DNA of 64,000 bases, from positions 62,001-126,000 of the forward strand of contig JBIOVI010000025.1 of assembly GCA_044867645.1 (NCBI GenBank). The letters are read 5' to 3'. Positions 42,298-50,881 of the stretch are shown here, piece after piece. The translations under genes and the position numbers were made by a program. Origin of the DNA: VRUE01 sp044867645. GTDB lineage: Bacteria > Actinomycetota > Thermoleophilia > Solirubrobacterales > 70-9. The notes below the pieces were generated by a model. That model was given only the letters and a program-made list of their open reading frames with translations. It searched no databases and was not told where the DNA came from. How positions within the stretch are numbered: the first letter of the stretch is position 1; every line of letters starts with the position of its first letter.

Positions 42298-43287
42298 TCA
42301 GAGGCTCCCCTCTAGGGCAGCCAGAGCTGCCTGCACCACATGCTCCTCGTGCGGCATCGCCGCCTGCTCGAGCCGCTTCGAGTACGGCATGTGAACGTCG
42401 GCGCCGGTCACTCGCTGCACCGGCGCATCGAGGTGGTCGAAGGCCTGCTCGGCGATCAGCGCCGCCAGATTGGCGCCGACGCCGCCGTGGGGCCAGCCCT
42501 CCTCGACGATCACCGCTCGGTTCGTCTTTCGCACCGACTCGAGGATCGTGTCGAGGTCGAGCGGCCGCAGCGTGCGCGGGTCGATCACCTCGACCTCGAT
42601 CCCATGCTCGTGGGCGAGCGTTCGTGCCGCCTCCTCGGCGACATGCGCCATCTTGAGGATGCCGACGATCGTGACGTCGGAGCCCCCGCGCCGCACCGCC
42701 GCCTCGCCGAAGCGCAGCACCTCCTCGCCGTCGCCCGGAACCTCGCCGCGGCTGCCGTAGAGGCTCTCGTGCTCGATGAAGATCACCGGGTTGTCGTCGC
42801 GGATCGCCGCCTTCAACAGCGCCTTGCCGTCGGCGGGGGTCGAGGGGCAGGCGACCAGCAGCCCAGGAACTTGGAGGAAGAGCGCCTCGAAGCTGTGCGA
42901 GTGGGTGGGGCCGAGTTGGTGGCCGCCACCGCCGGGCATCCTGATCACCAGCGGCACCCGTGCCTGGCCGTTGAACATGTAGGGAATCGCCGCCGCGTGG
43001 TTGACGATCTGGTCAAGTGCCAGCAACGAGAAGTTGACGGTCATCAGCTCGACCACAGGCCGCAGGCCGCCCATCGCTGCGCCGACCCCGGTGCCGACGA
43101 TCGTGTTCTCGGAGATCGGCGTGTCGCGCACACGACGCTCGCCGAACTCCTCCAGCAGCCCTTCGGTCACCTTGAACGCGCCCTGGAAGACGCCGACGTC
43201 CTCGCCCATCACGAAGACCGCCTCGTCACGGCGCATCTCCTCAACCATCGCGTCACGCAGCGCTTCTCGCATCCGCAGCGTCGCCAT
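42298..43287 (-). CDS. pdhB: Pyruvate dehydrogenase E1 component, beta subunit
   Basis: A 329-aa transketolase-like subunit. MGEDVGVFQGAFKVT and RVRDTPISENTIVGTGVGAA are the pyrimidine-domain motifs; LMTVNFSLLALDQIVNHAA and MPGGGGHQLGPTHSHSFEAL form the active-site wall. The C-terminal domain has VIDPRTLRPLDLDTI and VIVEEGW. It binds thiamine diphosphate together with E1 alpha, whose stop it overlaps by one base (TGATG). Thiamine genes lie 3 kb away. Confidence 0.96.
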   Translation of the reverse strand: MATLRMREALRDAMVEEMRRDEAVFVMGEDVGVFQGAFKVTEGLLEEFGERRVRDTPISENTIVGTGVGAAMGGLRPVVELMTVNFSLLALDQIVNHAAAIPYMFNGQARVPLVIRMPGGGGHQLGPTHSHSFEALFLQVPGLLVACPSTPADGKALLKAAIRDDNPVIFIEHESLYGSRGEVPGDGEEVLRFGEAAVRRGGSDVTIVGILKMAHVAEEAARTLAHEHGIEVEVIDPRTLRPLDLDTILESVRKTNRAVIVEEGWPHGGVGANLAALIAEQAFDHLDAPVQRVTGADVHMPYSKRLEQAAMPHEEHVVQAALAALEGSL

Positions 43288-44492
43288 CAGTCGGTCGCCT
43301 CCTCGGATACCTCTTGCTCCTCGACCTCACCGGCCACCTCCGGCTCGGATCCCTCTTGGGCGTCGCCCTGCTCAGCCGGATTGGGGCGCGGTCCATCCGG
43401 CTGGCCGGCGTAGGCGGCGCCGGCTTCGGCCAGCTCCCGCGCCGTGTCTGGCATCGCCTCCTCCCGCTCGCCCCGGTGCGGCTCGGGACTGCGCTCGTCG
43501 ACCGCGTACCAGCCGGCGTCGCTGTCGACCACATAGAGGCTTTCGTAGAGGGTGTCGAGCGCCGGTTCGGATGAGGAGTCGGCGAACTCGACCGCCTCCA
43601 CCACTCGCTCCTCGGCCCTGTCGCGGACCTCCCGCACCTCGCGCTCGCCGAGCACTCCGGCCTCGACGCAGCGTCGCGCGAATGCCTCGATCGGGTCTTT
43701 CTGCTGCCACTCCTCGACCTCCTCGCGCTCCCGGTACACCTCGGGGTCGGCGGCGGAGTGCCCGCGGTAGCGGTAGGTGAAGGCCTCGAGGATGGTCGGG
43801 CGGCGCTCCTCGCGGGCCTGGTGGATCCCCTCGGCGACCCCCTCGCGGACCGCGATCACGTCCATGCCGTCGATCCGCTCGCCGGGAATGCCGTAGCCCT
43901 CCGCCTTCTTTGAGAGGTCGGTCTGGGCCGAGTGCCGCTCGACCGAGGTGCCCATCCCGTAGAGGTTGTTCTCGACCAGGAAGAAGACGGGCAGCTGCCA
44001 GAGCGCCGCCAGGTTCATCGTCTCGCCGAAGTTGCCGGTGTTGGAGGCGCCGTCGCCGAACATGCAGACGGTGACCGCGTCCTCGCCCTTGTACTCGGAG
44101 GAGAGGGCGAGCCCGGCGGCGATCGGCAGGTTGCCGCCGACGATCCCGTAGCCGCCCATAAAGCGGTTCTCGCGGTCGAAGATGTGCATCGATCCGCCGC
44201 GCCCGCCGCTGGTGCCGTCGACCCGGCCGAACAGCTCCGCCATCACCCGCTTCGGATCGGTGCCGCGGGCGATCGCGTGGCCGTGGGTGCGGTAGGTACC
44301 GATCAGGTAGTCCTCGGGGCGCATCACCGAGGTGGTGCCGACGATCGTCGCCTCCTCGCCAATCCCGAGGTGGAGGAAGCCACCCGCTTTTGCCCGTTGG
44401 TACTGCCGCCCGGCCTCCTCCTCGAAACGGCGGATCAGGGCCATACGCGCGAGCAGCTCGTAACAGGTGCTGGCGTCGGGTAGATCGGCCAC
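43287..44492 (-). CDS. pdhA: Pyruvate dehydrogenase E1 component, alpha subunit, with acidic C-terminal tail
   Basis: A 401-aa subunit starting at GTG. The thiamine diphosphate/Mg motif is GDGASNTGNFGETMN, ending in VENN. GHAIARGTDPKRVMAELFGR, GGRGGSMHIFD and YRYRGHSAADPE are E1 alpha hallmarks; the last contains the phospho-loop His. The core ends near residue 325. An unusual tail of about 75 residues rich in Glu, Pro and Ala follows, with a short pdhB overlap. The tail looks disordered and may be a lineage-specific contact region. Confidence 0.95.
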   Translation of the reverse strand: MADLPDASTCYELLARMALIRRFEEEAGRQYQRAKAGGFLHLGIGEEATIVGTTSVMRPEDYLIGTYRTHGHAIARGTDPKRVMAELFGRVDGTSGGRGGSMHIFDRENRFMGGYGIVGGNLPIAAGLALSSEYKGEDAVTVCMFGDGASNTGNFGETMNLAALWQLPVFFLVENNLYGMGTSVERHSAQTDLSKKAEGYGIPGERIDGMDVIAVREGVAEGIHQAREERRPTILEAFTYRYRGHSAADPEVYREREEVEEWQQKDPIEAFARRCVEAGVLGEREVREVRDRAEERVVEAVEFADSSSEPALDTLYESLYVVDSDAGWYAVDERSPEPHRGEREEAMPDTARELAEAGAAYAGQPDGPRPNPAEQGDAQEGSEPEVAGEVEEQEVSEEATD

Positions 44493-44502
44493 GACCCTGA
44501 CC

Positions 44503-45102
44503 TTAGCTCGCTGCCTCGACCGCCTCCTCGACCCTGTCGTCTCCCCAGAAGACCTCCCCGCCGACGGCGAGCGAGGGCACCCCGATCACGCCAAGCTCGG
44601 CGGCCTGCTCAGTCGCCTGGCGCAGGGCGTTCTTGACCACTTCGGTGCCGGCGGCTTTGAGCAGCGCGTTCGGGTGCAGCTCGCAGGCGGCGGCGGCGAG
44701 CAGGACGTTGTCGGGCTCGCTCAGGTCGCGGCCCGCGGCGAAGGCCTGGCGGAAGGCGGCGAGGGCAAAGGAGACGGTGCGGCCGGTCTGCTTGGCGAAG
44801 GTCGCGACGCGCATCGCGAACAACATGTTCCCCGGCCACGGCTCGGGCCAGGCGAGCGCCGGCAACCCGTATTCCCTGGCCCGCCGCTCGACCTCGGCGA
44901 TGCCATCCTCGCGACCCGGGCCGTTGGCCCAGGAGTCGCGCCCGAAGCGCTGGAAGAGCCCACCGAGCAGGATCGGCTGCCACTCCGGCTGCTCCAGCTC
45001 GGCGTCGGTGAAGAGACCGCTGATCCGCTCCGCGGTCAGGTACGCGTAGGGCGAGCCCAGATCGAAGTAGAAAGTCGCCCTAGGCGTGGGTGGCCCAGCC
45101 AT
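44503..45102 (-). CDS. DsbA-family protein, 2-hydroxychromene-2-carboxylate isomerase-like
   Basis: A 199-aa thioredoxin-fold protein of the HCCA isomerase/kappa GST group. It starts with FYFDLGSPYAYLTAERI, where Ser replaces the CxxC of disulfide oxidoreductases, so glutathione- or thiol-linked isomerisation is more likely than oxidation. GVIGVPSLAVGGEVFWGDDR is the cis-Pro motif and C-terminal signature. The start overlaps the lpd stop by 23 bases, placing it inside the lpd-pdh operon. The physiological substrate is unknown. Confidence 0.88.
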   Translation of the reverse strand: MAGPPTPRATFYFDLGSPYAYLTAERISGLFTDAELEQPEWQPILLGGLFQRFGRDSWANGPGREDGIAEVERRAREYGLPALAWPEPWPGNMLFAMRVATFAKQTGRTVSFALAAFRQAFAAGRDLSEPDNVLLAAAACELHPNALLKAAGTEVVKNALRQATEQAAELGVIGVPSLAVGGEVFWGDDRVEEAVEAAS

Positions 45103-46447
45103 CGACTGCCCGCGCAGCTTCGAAGATCGCCTCGGAAATCGTCGGGTGGGGATGGACGATCCGCGCCAGCTCCTGGTAGCCGCCCTCCAGCGCCATCGTC
45201 GCGACCAGCTCGGCGATCATGTCGCAGGCGCGGTTGCCGACGATGTGGGCGCCGAGGATCTCACCGTATTTGGAGTCGACGACCAGCTTGACCATGCCGT
45301 CTTTGTCGTCGTAGACCGTCGCCCCGCCGACCGCCCCCAGCTTCAGCTTGCCGACCTTGACATCGTGGCCTGCCTCCTTTGCGGCCGCCTCGGTGAGGCC
45401 GACGCTGGCGACCTGCGGGTGGCAGAAGGTGGCGCCGGCGACCAGGTTCTGATCGACCGGGTGGGTGGTGACCCCGGCGGCGTGCTCGACCGCGACGACC
45501 CCCTCGTCGGAGGCCTTGTGGGCGAGTGCCTTGGCGTTGACCAGGTCGCCGATCGCGTAGACCTGGGCGTTGGACGTCTGCCCGTACTCGTCGACCTTGA
45601 CCTTGCCGTTCTCCTCCAACTCGATTCCGGCCGCCTCCAGCCCCAGCCCCTCGACATCGGAGCCGCGGCCGCCGGCGACGCAGAGGTGGTCGACCTCGGC
45701 GGAGCTGTCGCCATAGGTGAACTTGACCGAGCTGGCGCCGACCTCGACGTTCTCGACCGGGCTGCCGGTGGAGACCGTGATGTTCTGCTTCTTGAAGGCG
45801 CGCTCGACGACCCGGGCCATGTCCTTGTCCTCGGCGGGGAGGATCTGGTCGAGCATCTCGATCAGCAGCACCTCGGTGCCGAAGCGGCCGTAGGCGGAGG
45901 CGATCTCGCAACCGGAGGCGCCGGCACCGACCACCGCGATCTTCGCCGGTTGCTCGGGCAGCGACCAGGCGCCCCAGGTGTCGAGGACGCGCTCGCCGAA
46001 CTCGACTCCGGGGATCGGCCGCGGGACCGAGCCGGTGGCAAGCACCACGGCGCCGGCCTCGTAGACCTCGTCGCCGACCTTGACATTGCCCTCGGCGGTC
46101 AGCTCGCCGTCGCCCTCGATCGACTTCACCTTGTTTTTGTCCCAGAGCATCTTCACCCCGCCCGAGAGCGAGTCCGAGACGGCGGCTCGGCGTTTGCCCA
46201 GCGCGTCCCAGTCGATCCTGGCGTTCTCGACGACCAGCCCCAGCTCTGCGCTGTTACGGGCGTGGTCGTAGAGCTCGGCGGTGTGGAGGACCGTCTTGGC
46301 CGGGATGCAGGCGTAGTTGAGGCAGCGACCGCCGGGCTTGTCCCGCTCCACCACGGCGGTCTTCTTACCCAGCTGGGCGGCGCGGATCGCGGCGACGTAG
46401 CCGCCGGGGCCCCCGCCAATGACGATCACGTCGAACGAATCGGCCAT
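45080..46447 (-). CDS. lpdA: Dihydrolipoyl dehydrogenase (E3)
   Basis: A 455-aa flavoprotein that reoxidises the E2 dihydrolipoyl arm with NAD+. The FAD motif is GGGPGG at 11-16. The redox disulfide is Cys42/Cys47 in GGRCLNYACIPAK. The NAD motif is VVGAGASGCEIA, and the second FAD motif is VYAIGDLVNAKAL. The catalytic His is in HPHPTISE near the end. The first part of the PDH operon: lpd, DsbA-like, pdhA, pdhB, pdhC. Confidence 0.97.
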   Translation of the reverse strand: MADSFDVIVIGGGPGGYVAAIRAAQLGKKTAVVERDKPGGRCLNYACIPAKTVLHTAELYDHARNSAELGLVVENARIDWDALGKRRAAVSDSLSGGVKMLWDKNKVKSIEGDGELTAEGNVKVGDEVYEAGAVVLATGSVPRPIPGVEFGERVLDTWGAWSLPEQPAKIAVVGAGASGCEIASAYGRFGTEVLLIEMLDQILPAEDKDMARVVERAFKKQNITVSTGSPVENVEVGASSVKFTYGDSSAEVDHLCVAGGRGSDVEGLGLEAAGIELEENGKVKVDEYGQTSNAQVYAIGDLVNAKALAHKASDEGVVAVEHAAGVTTHPVDQNLVAGATFCHPQVASVGLTEAAAKEAGHDVKVGKLKLGAVGGATVYDDKDGMVKLVVDSKYGEILGAHIVGNRACDMIAELVATMALEGGYQELARIVHPHPTISEAIFEAARAVDGWATHA

Positions 46448-46478
46448 CGATCCTGAGCCTATAGAAACCCTGGCGCGT

Positions 46479-46982
46479 CTACTCCCGGCTCGGCATCTGG
46501 ATCCGCGCCATCGCTTTGACCATGAAGTAGAAGAAGGTGCCGGCGACTGCGAGCAGGCCCAGCGTGACCGCGAACTGGGCGACGCTCGCTGCCTGCACAG
46601 CGAGGCCGAAGACGGCGCTGAAGATGAGGAAGACGAGCAGCAGCTGGAAGCCGAGCACGGCCCAGTAGCGCGCCCGCCACATTCCCCACGCCATGATCCC
46701 CATCAGCAGGGCGGGTGCAAGCACCTGCGCCAAGCGCGGTTTCTCGCCGTTGACCTCGGCGCCGGCCAGGTAGCTGACGACGATCGAGAGGGCGATCAGG
46801 GCCGCGACCACTGCGCCGATCGTCACCACCAGCGGCCGCTCCCCCTCGGCAAGCGGTGGCAGGCTCTCCCGGACTTCCTGGTTGCGCTGCTCGGCGCGGG
46901 CGTAGCCCTCCTTCATCCGCTCGCGTGGGGTGGGGGTGGGGGAGGCGCCCCGCTGCTTGCGCTTGCGGGGGTGGTCAGCCAC
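46479..46982 (-). CDS. Hypothetical four-helix membrane protein
   Basis: A 167-aa protein. A basic Arg/Lys/Pro N-terminus (1-50) precedes four hydrophobic helices: TIGAVVAALIALSIVVSYLA, VLAPALLMGIMAWGM, AVLGFQLLLVFLIFSAVFGL and VTLGLLAVAGTFFYFMVKAM. The GTG start overlaps the thiE stop by eight bases, so it is translationally coupled to thiE. No family recognised; a thiamine-linked role is only suggested by position. Confidence 0.7.
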   Translation of the reverse strand: MADHPRKRKQRGASPTPTPRERMKEGYARAEQRNQEVRESLPPLAEGERPLVVTIGAVVAALIALSIVVSYLAGAEVNGEKPRLAQVLAPALLMGIMAWGMWRARYWAVLGFQLLLVFLIFSAVFGLAVQAASVAQFAVTLGLLAVAGTFFYFMVKAMARIQMPSRE

Positions 46983-47661
46983 CCGGCGCGGCCTCCCCGA
47001 CCGAGGCCAGCGCTCTCCGCAGCGCGGCGGCGGCCGCGGCGGGATCGTCGGCGTCGCGAATCGCCCGCACGACGCCAAGCCGCCGCGCCCCGGCGGCGAC
47101 CACGTCGGCCGCGTTCGCGGTGTCGATGCCGCCGATTGCGAAGAAGGGGCGGGGGGCGTCGCCGGCGGCGTGCTCGACCAGGCCGAGGCCGACCCCCGGC
47201 CGCCCCTCTTTGGTCGGCGTCTCCCAGACAGGACCGACGCTGACGTAGTCCACCGGCTGCTCGGCGGAGGCCGCAAGCTGCTGCTCGGAGTGCGTGGATA
47301 GGCCGAGGATCGCGTCTGGGCCGAGGATCTCCCGCGCCTCCGTCGCGGCCACATCGTCCTGTCCCACGTGGACCCCGTCGGCGTCGCAGGACTGCGCCAG
47401 GTAGGGGTCGTCGTTGACGATGAAGAGGGCGCTGTAGGTGTCGCAGAGACGGCGGAAGGTCTGCGCCGAGCGCTCGATCTCGTCCCGTCCCAACTCCTTC
47501 TCGCGCAGCTGGACGATGTCGACGCCGCCGTTCAGCGCAGCCTGCAGCAGGGCTTCCGGCTCCTCTCCCCGGGGCCGCGCCTCGCAGACGAAATAGAGGC
47601 GCGCGGTGCGCAATCGCTCGCGCCGCAGCGGGCCGCGGGCCTGTGGGGGTGCCAAGCTCAC
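46975..47661 (-). CDS. thiE: Thiamine-phosphate synthase
   Basis: A 228-aa TIM-barrel enzyme joining HMP-pyrophosphate to thiazole phosphate. DIVQLREKELGRDEIE, IVNDDPYLAQSCDADGVHVG, YVSVGPVWETPTKEGRPGVG and FFAIGGID are the family motifs, in order. The GTG at 47661 is chosen because the longer frame runs into the divergent riboswitch region. It is divergent from thiO and makes the other half of the thiamine pathway. Confidence 0.95.
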   Translation of the reverse strand: MSLAPPQARGPLRRERLRTARLYFVCEARPRGEEPEALLQAALNGGVDIVQLREKELGRDEIERSAQTFRRLCDTYSALFIVNDDPYLAQSCDADGVHVGQDDVAATEAREILGPDAILGLSTHSEQQLAASAEQPVDYVSVGPVWETPTKEGRPGVGLGLVEHAAGDAPRPFFAIGGIDTANAADVVAAGARRLGVVRAIRDADDPAAAAAALRRALASVGEAAPGG

Positions 47662-47704
47662 CTCTCGATTATGGCTTGCGCAGCCTCCGAGAGGGGTAGC
47701 ATCG

Positions 47705-47815
47705 GTGGCGTAACGGGAGCCCATGGCGTTCCCTCAGGGACGCCGAGGCTGAGAGGGTGGCATCGAGGCCACCGACCGTCTGGACCTGATCCGGGTAATG
47801 CCGGCGGAGGCAAGT
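47705..47815 (+). promoter_or_regulatory. TPP riboswitch (THI element)
   Basis: Conserved parts are in order: ACGGGAGCCC, a variable hairpin (GGCGTTCCCTCAGGGACGCC), GGCTGAGAGGGTGG, an extra GGTGGCATCGAGGCCACC hairpin, then ACCTGATCCGGGTAATGCCG and GCGGAGGCAAG. The 3' end abuts the GTG of thiO, and its GGAGG (47806-47810) is the ribosome site. Thiamine diphosphate binding should therefore hide the site and block translation of thiO-thiSG. Confidence 0.95.
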
Positions 47816-48967
47816 GTGAGCGAGCGCAGTTACGACGCAGTAATCGTTGGAGGTGGGGCGATCGGCCTCTCCTGCGCCTGGCGCGCCGCACAGCGGGGCG
47901 CTCGGGTTGCCCTGGTCGAGAAGGAGCACCCCCCGGCAGGCGCGACGCGGGTCGCCGCGGGGATGCTGGCGCCGGTCGGCGAGCTCGCCTTCGGCGAGCC
48001 GGAGCTGCTGAAAATGACTTTGGCGGCGGCCGAGCTCTATCCGCGCTTCGTCACCGAGCTCGAGGCCGCGAGTGGGATCTCCACCGGATACTCGAGCTGC
48101 GGCGCTCTGCACGTCGCGCTCGACCGCGACGAGGCGACGGAGCTGCGGCGGGTCCACGAGCTGCAGCGCTCGCTCGGGCTCGGCGCCGAGTGGCTGCCGC
48201 CGCGCCGCTGCCGCGAGCTGGAGCCCGGGCTCACCCCGTCCTTCAACGGCGGCGTCCATGCTCCCGGCGAGGGGTCGGTCGACCCGCGGGCGCTCGCCGC
48301 GGCGCTGCTGGCGGCGCTTGTTGCGGAGGGCGTCGACGTGTTGAGCGGCACGGAGGTTGCGGAGGCGCTATTCGAGGGCGAGCGGATCGTCGGGGTGCGC
48401 ACCGACACCGGTGAGGACCTGCGCGCAGCCGCGGTCGTTCTCGCGACCGGTGTCTGGTCCGCCGAGGCCAGGTGGCTGCCGGAGTACGCCCGTCCGCCCG
48501 TCCGCCCGGTCAAGGGGCAGATCCTCGAGCTTCGCGCCCGCGACGGAGCCGCGCCCTGCGAGCGGATCGTCGCCTCCGAGCGCGTCTACCTCGTGCCCCG
48601 CCCCGACGGTCGGCTGATCGCCGGCGCCACCGTCGAGGAGCAGGGCTTCGACACGGCGGTCACGGCGGGCGGCGTCCACGAGCTGCTGCGCGAGTCCTAC
48701 CGCCTGCTGCCCGACGTCGCCGAGATGGAGCTGGTCGAGGCCACCGCCGGCCTGCGGCCGGGAACGCCCGACAACCTGCCCCGGGTCGGTCTGTCCCCGG
48801 TCGATGGGCTGCTCTGGGCCACCGGTCATTACCGCAACGGGATCCTGCTGGCGCCGCTGGCCGCCAACGCGATTGCCGATCTGCTCGCCACAGACCGGCC
48901 CGTCCGTTCGCGGTTTTGGTCGCATACCGACCAAAAGTACGAACGGACGAGTGGGGTCACCGGATGA
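47816..48967 (+). CDS. thiO: Glycine oxidase ThiO
   Basis: A 383-aa FAD-dependent oxidase that turns glycine into iminoglycine for thiazole assembly. The FAD motif VIVGGGAIGLS is at the start; GATRVAAGMLAPVGEL, GSVDPRALAAALL and GHYRNGILLAPL are ThiO/DAO hallmarks. The GTG at 47816 is chosen. An in-frame ATG at 47798 lies inside the conserved riboswitch core (GGTAATGCC) and is not a start. The stop overlaps the next ATG (ATGA). Confidence 0.95.
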   Translation: MSERSYDAVIVGGGAIGLSCAWRAAQRGARVALVEKEHPPAGATRVAAGMLAPVGELAFGEPELLKMTLAAAELYPRFVTELEAASGISTGYSSCGALHVALDRDEATELRRVHELQRSLGLGAEWLPPRRCRELEPGLTPSFNGGVHAPGEGSVDPRALAAALLAALVAEGVDVLSGTEVAEALFEGERIVGVRTDTGEDLRAAAVVLATGVWSAEARWLPEYARPPVRPVKGQILELRARDGAAPCERIVASERVYLVPRPDGRLIAGATVEEQGFDTAVTAGGVHELLRESYRLLPDVAEMELVEATAGLRPGTPDNLPRVGLSPVDGLLWATGHYRNGILLAPLAANAIADLLATDRPVRSRFWSHTDQKYERTSGVTG

Positions 48968-49950
48968 GGGTCGATCTGAACGGCGAGACGCGCGAGCTGC
49001 CCGACGGCGCGACGCTCGCCGACGCGGTGCACGTGAGCGGCGCCGCGCCGCAGGGCAGGGGGGTCGCCGTCGCGCTCGACGGCGAGGTGGTGCCGCGCGC
49101 CGAGTGGGACTCGACGCCATTGGCGGAGGGGTGCAAGGTCGAGGTCCTGGCGGCGATCCAAGGTGGCGCCCCCGACGACGAGCCGGGCTGGGAGCTGGGC
49201 GGCCGCCGTTGGTCCTCACGCCTGATCGCCGGGACCGGCGGCTTCCGCTCGCTGGAGCAGATGGAGGAGGCGCTGGTCGCCTCCGGCGCCGAGATCGTCA
49301 CCGTCGCCCTACGCCGCATCGACCCGGCGGCGAAGGGCTCGGTGCTCGACGTGCTCGACCGTCTTGGCCTCTTCGCCCTGCCTAATACGGCGGGCTGCTT
49401 CACCGCGCGCGACGCGGTCCGCACCGCGCGCCTCGCCCGCGAGGCATTTGAGACCGACTGGATCAAGCTCGAGGTGATCGGAGACGACCGCACCCTCTAC
49501 CCGGACGCGGTCGAGCTGCTCGACGCCGCCGAGACCCTGGTCGGCGAGGGCTTCACCGTCCTCCCCTACACCAACGACGACCCGATCCTCGCCCGCCGCC
49601 TCGAGGAGGCCGGCTGCGACGCAGTGATGCCGCTCGGCTCCCCGATCGGCTCCGGCGCCGGCATCCGCAACCCCTACAACGTCGCGATCATCGCCGAGCG
49701 AGCCGCGGTGCCGGTCGTCCTCGACGCCGGCATCGGCACCGCCTCCGACGCCGCTCTGGCAATGGAGCTTGGCTGCGACGCGGTGATGGCCGCCAGCTCT
49801 ATCTTCGGCGCCGAGGACCCGACCGCTATGGCCACCGCCCTGCGCGGCGCGGTCGAGGCGGGGCACGCGGCGCGCCGCGCCGGCCGAATCCCCCGCCGCA
49901 CCCACGCCGAGGCCTCCACGCCCGAGGAGGGCCTGCCCGAGCTCTCATAG
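48964..49950 (+). CDS. thiSG: Fused sulfur carrier ThiS and thiazole synthase ThiG
   Basis: A 328-aa fusion. Residues 1-68 are a ubiquitin-like ThiS ending in the Gly67-Gly68 that should be thiocarboxylated (AAIQGG). After a short APDDEPG linker, residues about 76-320 are the ThiG barrel: LIAGTGGF, Schiff-base Lys168 in DWIKLEVIGD, PLGSPIGSGAGI and VLDAGIGTASDAA. Since ThiS needs a free C-terminal glycine, the protein may be cut after Gly68. No thiF is seen nearby. The last 20 residues are disordered. Confidence 0.93.
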   Translation: MRVDLNGETRELPDGATLADAVHVSGAAPQGRGVAVALDGEVVPRAEWDSTPLAEGCKVEVLAAIQGGAPDDEPGWELGGRRWSSRLIAGTGGFRSLEQMEEALVASGAEIVTVALRRIDPAAKGSVLDVLDRLGLFALPNTAGCFTARDAVRTARLAREAFETDWIKLEVIGDDRTLYPDAVELLDAAETLVGEGFTVLPYTNDDPILARRLEEAGCDAVMPLGSPIGSGAGIRNPYNVAIIAERAAVPVVLDAGIGTASDAALAMELGCDAVMAASSIFGAEDPTAMATALRGAVEAGHAARRAGRIPRRTHAEASTPEEGLPELS

Positions 49951-50003
49951 TCGCGGGCGGCTTGCCGCAGACCGCTCAGTAATCCATCTACCATGGTCCG
50001 CGC

Positions 50004-50077
50004 GCCCCTGTAGCTCAGTTGGTTAGAGCGGCGGCCTTTTAAGCCGCGCGGCGCGGGTTCGAATCCCGCCGGGGGCA
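50004..50077 (+). tRNA. tRNA-Lys (anticodon TTT)
   Basis: A 74-nt cloverleaf. The acceptor GCCCCTG pairs with CGGGGGC (50070-50076), discriminator A. The anticodon stem GCGGC/GCCGC encloses CTTTTAA with TTT at 50038-50040. The T-loop is TTCGAAT. No CCA is encoded. The reading frame of the downstream LOG gene stays open back into this tRNA. Confidence 0.95.
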
Positions 50078-50214
50078 CTACGGGTGCCAGTAGCGACAAC
50101 GAGACCGATGGCGATCCCGATTCGAAGGGCGCAAGGCGAGATTGGGAGCTCCTCCGCCAGCCCTGCGACGTCGAGGAGCAGGACGAGCTGCGGCTCGACC
50201 GGATCCGCGCCGAG

Positions 50215-50808
50215 GTGGAGCATGGCTTCGACGCCCTCCGCGAGGTCGACGACGGGGTCTCGATCTTCGGCTCCGCGCGGATCTCGGAGGGCCATCGCTG
50301 GTATGAGCTCTGCCGCGAGACCGCGGCCTGCCTGAGCCGCCACGGATTCACCGTCATAACCGGAGGAGGACCGGGCTTGATGGAGGCGGCCAACCGTGGC
50401 GCTGCCGAGGCGGGCGGGCTCTCGGTCGGCCTCAACATCGAGCTGCCGAGCGAGCAGCACGTCAACCCCTACGTCAACCGCAGCCTCGACTTCCATTACT
50501 TCTTCGTCCGCAAGCTGATGTTCGTCCGCTACGCCCGCGCCTTCGTCATCTTTCCCGGCGGCTTCGGCACGATGGACGAGATGTTCGAGAGCCTCACCCT
50601 GATCCAGACCCACCGGATCGAGCGGTTCCCGACGATCCTCGTCGACAGGGAGCACTGGGCGCCCTTACTCGACTGGATCGACGACAGCCTCGAGGACGCC
50701 GGCATGATCTCTCCCGACGACAAGGAGCTCCTCGTCACCGCCGAGACCCCCGATGAAGTCTGCGAGCACGTCCGCCAAGCCAGCGCGGCGCAGAAGCAGC
50801 TCGTGTGA
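50215..50808 (+). CDS. LOG-family (TIGR00730) Rossmann-fold protein
   Basis: From the GTG at 50215 this encodes 197 aa with the lysine-decarboxylase-like motifs GGGPGLMEAANRGA and PGGFGTMDEMFE of nucleotide phosphoribohydrolases (cytokinin-activating LOG type). The same frame upstream reads RRDWELLRQPCDVEEQDELR, which resembles the usual N-terminus of this group, but no start codon lies between it and the tRNA-Lys. A GTG at 50084 in another frame would fit if one base is missing near 50088. The true protein is probably about 240 aa. Confidence 0.85.
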   Translation: MEHGFDALREVDDGVSIFGSARISEGHRWYELCRETAACLSRHGFTVITGGGPGLMEAANRGAAEAGGLSVGLNIELPSEQHVNPYVNRSLDFHYFFVRKLMFVRYARAFVIFPGGFGTMDEMFESLTLIQTHRIERFPTILVDREHWAPLLDWIDDSLEDAGMISPDDKELLVTAETPDEVCEHVRQASAAQKQLV

Positions 50809-50881
50809 CGCTCAGCTTTCTACGGTCTCGCCCTCACTGCTAAAACGCCTCGAGCGGGAGTCGATGGGCGGTGCGCCTGTG

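Noticed and set aside
47798..47815. ATG at 47798 as thiO start
   Set aside because: It is the conserved GGTAATGCC of the TPP riboswitch; the GTG at 47816 has GGAGG upstream and begins the Rossmann strand.
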